From Fuerstiella sp. (GTDB lineage: Bacteria > Planctomycetota > Planctomycetia > Planctomycetales > Planctomycetaceae): a stretch of DNA of 64,000 bases. Positions 63,976-64,000 of the stretch are shown here, piece by piece; the stretch's first letter is position 1; the number at the start of each line of letters is the position of its first letter. Position numbers and translations under genes: made by a program. The notes under the pieces are model-generated. The model did not search any database. It was not told the origin of the DNA and saw nothing but the letters and a program-made list of their open reading frames with translations. The stretch covers positions 162,526 through 226,525 of the forward strand of contig JAKVAZ010000002.1 in NCBI GenBank assembly GCA_022447225.1. Direction: 5' to 3'.

Positions 63976-64000
63976 ATGACTGTGGACTTTTGAACACCTG

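Overview
The window looks like chromosomal DNA from a planctomycete (Planctomycetota, probably Planctomycetales). The basis is the protein repertoire: four DUF1501 proteins with twin-arginine (Tat) leaders, two DUF1549/DUF1553 (PSD1-type) proteins, a 1057-residue protein with HEAT repeats and a C-terminal CxxCH heme motif, PQQ-type beta-propellers, an NHL propeller and a membrane-anchored terpene-cyclase-fold protein. Genes lie on both strands in short operons. I saw no rRNA, tRNA, insertion sequence, CRISPR array or phage gene, so this reads as ordinary chromosome with lineage-specific modules.

Layout. 1-14.6 kb is mostly housekeeping: an edge-truncated unknown protein, an RluB-type pseudouridine synthase, CsrA, an MMPL/RND exporter, two tandem paralogous lipoproteins, a Nudix hydrolase translationally coupled to a short CbiX/SirB chelatase, FabI, a squalene-cyclase-fold protein, LeuA with its leader, and a YacP-like NYN protein. 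14.9-23.1 kb holds a PQQ propeller and a minus-strand block of four glycosyltransferases, the first carrying three GT2 domains. 23.9-26 kb holds a lipoprotein and a zinc-ribbon pseudokinase. 26.3-44.7 kb is the planctomycete secretome block: heme/HEAT protein plus DUF1501, then a five-gene minus-strand run (PSD1, DUF1501, PPC-domain protein, Tat-exported protein), an MFS transporter, and a second PSD1-DUF1501 pair. 45-58.6 kb mixes dehydrogenases (2-hydroxyacid, two SDRs, aldo-keto reductase), an NHL protein, a secreted protein of unknown function, a DUF2293 protein, a sodium/solute symporter, an amidohydrolase gene broken by two frameshifts, a class IV aminotransferase and a fourth DUF1501. 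59-64 kb has a membrane/coiled-coil protein, a second PQQ propeller and a degenerate NtrC-family regulator followed by a strong terminator.

The most notable signal is not a protein. Upstream of leuA, a 35-codon ORF carries seven leucine codons, five of them in its last 12 codons. It is followed by a segment that repeats the 3' arm of a rho-independent terminator, then by the terminator itself, then by leuA. This is the layout of a ribosome-mediated leucine attenuator. Second are two regulator-like proteins whose catalytic signatures are lost: a kinase without the HRD and DFG aspartates, and an NtrC-type AAA+ protein without the Walker A lysine, the GAFTGA loop or the Walker B glutamate.

Functional names rest on motifs read by eye; no database search was run. 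Start codons were chosen from Shine-Dalgarno-like sequence, signal peptides and overlaps, and are stated where they differ from the longest reading frame.
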